A DNA stretch of 5,695 nucleotides from OLB19 sp964624165 (GTDB taxonomy: Bacteria; Patescibacteriota; Minisyncoccia; Phycocordibacterales; UBA918). The stretch is from the NCBI GenBank assembly GCA_964624165.1, contig CAZUWG010000027.1, forward strand, positions 1 to 5,695, read 5' to 3'. The stretch's first letter is position 1, and each line of letters starts with the position of its first letter. The notes under the pieces were generated by a model. It searched no databases. It saw only the letters and a program-made list of their open reading frames with translations, and was not told the DNA's origin. The translations under genes and the position numbers were made by a program. Below are positions 5,391-5,695 of the stretch, one piece after another.

Positions 5391-5461
5391 GGGCTCATAG
5401 TATAACGGTAACACGCATCCATGGCATGGATGAGTTCGGGGTTCGATTCCCCGTGAGTCCA
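5391..5461 (+). tRNA. tRNA-Ala (anticodon GGC)
   Basis: All arms can be drawn by hand. The acceptor stem GGGCTCA (5391-5397) pairs with TGAGTCC (5454-5460) and includes G3-U70, the alanine identity pair. The discriminator is A (5461), as usual for alanine. The D-stem GTAT (5400-5403) with ACAC (5411-5414) has one A-C mismatch. The anticodon stem CATCC/GGATG (5416-5420, 5428-5432) is perfect, with anticodon GGC at 5423-5425 reading GCC. The T-arm CGGGG-TTCGATT-CCCCG spans 5437-5453. CCA is not encoded (the next bases are CAAG), so it must be added after transcription. The 3' part is copied in the downstream repeat region. Confidence 0.93.
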
Positions 5462-5464
5462 CAA
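5442..5464 (+). repeat. direct repeat copy 1 (D1), tRNA 3' end
   Basis: The last part of the tRNA (T-loop, 3' T-stem, 3' acceptor strand, discriminator) plus three following bases is repeated exactly at 5593-5615. The match is 23 of 23 bases with a 151-nt period. A tRNA 3' end repeated downstream is the usual form of an attachment-site pair, although 151 nt is too short to hold an integrase gene. Confidence 0.9.
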
Positions 5465-5481
5465 GTGAACAAGGTGAACGA

Positions 5482-5530
5482 GTGGACTCACGAGCTGACA
5501 GTCTAGGAGACTGTCAGCGTGGGAATCGAA
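5482..5530 (-). repeat. inverted copy of the tRNA 3' end, split by a 28-nt insert (I1)
   Basis: Bases 5482-5492 are the reverse complement of the tRNA acceptor end plus one (5452-5462). Bases 5521-5530 are the reverse complement of the adjoining T-arm part (5442-5451). Together they would be one continuous 21-nt inverted copy, but 28 nt (5493-5520) are inserted at the exact junction. That insert is nearly all a hairpin. Confidence 0.85.
5494..5518. repeat. 11-bp hairpin inside the split inverted copy
   Basis: Bases 5494-5504 pair perfectly with 5508-5518 around an AGG loop. The stem lies within the 28-nt insert that divides the inverted tRNA-end copy. It has no T-tract and so is not a typical terminator. 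Confidence 0.85.
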
Positions 5531-5531
5531 A

Positions 5532-5575
5532 AGGTTGCCTAGGATTATGACGTAAGGCATAATCCTAGGCAACCT
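5532..5575. repeat. 18-bp perfect hairpin between inverted and direct copies
   Basis: Bases 5532-5549 pair perfectly with 5558-5575 around an 8-nt loop. It contains two CCTAGG hexamers, one in each arm. It sits in the loop region that would be closed by pairing of I1 (5482-5530) with D2 (5593-5613). No T-run follows. Confidence 0.85.
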
Positions 5576-5580
5576 GTACT

Positions 5581-5595
5581 GAAGCTGTAAGCTTC
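5581..5595. repeat. 6-bp hairpin overlapping the second direct copy
   Basis: GAAGCT (5581-5586) pairs with AGCTTC (5590-5595) around a GTA loop. Its right arm includes the first three bases of the direct copy at 5593. Confidence 0.6.
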
Positions 5596-5615
5596 GATTC
5601 CCCGTGAGTCCACAA
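5593..5615 (+). repeat. direct repeat copy 2 (D2) of the tRNA 3' end
   Basis: This is an exact 23-nt copy of 5442-5464. The bases before it do not complete a T-stem (AAGC in place of GGGG) or any other tRNA arm, so it is a 3'-end fragment and not a second tRNA gene. Confidence 0.9.
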
Positions 5616-5667
5616 ACTAAAGAGGAAAACGAGCTAGCGCTTTACGACTATATTTTGTGTGACGAAA

Positions 5668-5678
5668 GGGGAATCGAA
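5668..5678 (-). repeat. partial second inverted copy (I2)
   Basis: Eleven bases are the reverse complement of the T-arm part of the repeat (5442-5452 and 5593-5603). The acceptor part expected on its left is not recognisable. It continues the direct-inverted-direct-inverted order and lies 18 nt from the window end, so the pattern may go on beyond it. Bases 5616-5667 show no gene. Confidence 0.65.
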
Positions 5679-5695
5679 AGCCGCAGCGGAGCGAG

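Noticed and set aside
5321..5572. ORFs overlapping the tRNA on both strands
   Set aside because: They run through the terminator, the tRNA and the repeats, with no family pattern or ribosome site.
5593..5615. Second tRNA gene
   Set aside because: Only the T-loop and 3' strands are present; no 5' T-stem, anticodon arm or acceptor 5' strand can be drawn upstream.
5442..5695. CRISPR array or integron attC site
   Set aside because: The copies alternate in orientation and have unequal spacing, so it is not CRISPR. The palindrome arms lack the RYYYAAC/GTTRRRY core sites of attC, and no integrase gene is in view.

Overview
The window looks like a piece of a small, gene-dense bacterial genome, most likely a Candidatus Patescibacteria (CPR, Parcubacteria-like) metagenome scaffold. 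This is inferred from compact single-domain membrane proteins, very short intergenic spaces, several genes whose -10 box lies 5-9 nt before the ATG (leaderless mRNAs), and a run of ten Ns that marks a scaffold join. The lineage cannot be proven from the sequence alone.

Layout from left to right. Bases 1-162 hold a possible 3' end of an upstream gene, a 17-bp terminator-like hairpin and a second small hairpin. A LapA-like two-helix membrane protein follows at 181-420 (+). It converges on a broken FMN-binding (pyridoxamine 5'-phosphate oxidase-like) gene at 465-863 (-), which carries two in-frame stop codons. Divergent from that pseudogene is a three-gene plus-strand set (933-2683) that looks like a copper or silver handling cluster: a small Met/His/Cys-rich membrane protein, a membrane-anchored DUF411 protein, and a membrane-anchored DUF305 protein whose 3' end is cut by the N gap. 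A perfect 57-bp palindrome (27-bp stem) then separates this set from two minus-strand membrane genes: a YggT-family protein (2779-3123) and a six-helix protein resembling the ferric reductase/MsrQ membrane domain but lacking its heme histidines (3237-3902). A divergent promoter region with a 15-bp palindrome leads to mltG (3984-4994, +), encoding the endolytic murein transglycosylase. An unrecognised 85-residue ORF with a strong Shine-Dalgarno (5067-5324) and an intrinsic terminator come next, followed by tRNA-Ala(GGC) at 5391-5461.

The most unusual part is the last 235 bases. The 3' end of the tRNA (T-arm plus acceptor strand) is copied again downstream in alternating orientation: direct (within the tRNA), inverted (split by a 28-nt hairpin-forming insert), direct (an exact 23-nt copy), and inverted (an 11-nt fragment). 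Strong hairpins sit between these copies. No protein is encoded there. It could be a tRNA-derived palindromic repeat element, stacked attachment-site remnants, or a structured non-coding RNA; an assembly artefact near a contig end must be excluded.

Functionally, the three copper-type proteins probably act together at the cell envelope. MltG acts in peptidoglycan synthesis, and the LapA-like, YggT and six-helix proteins are envelope components of unknown detailed role.
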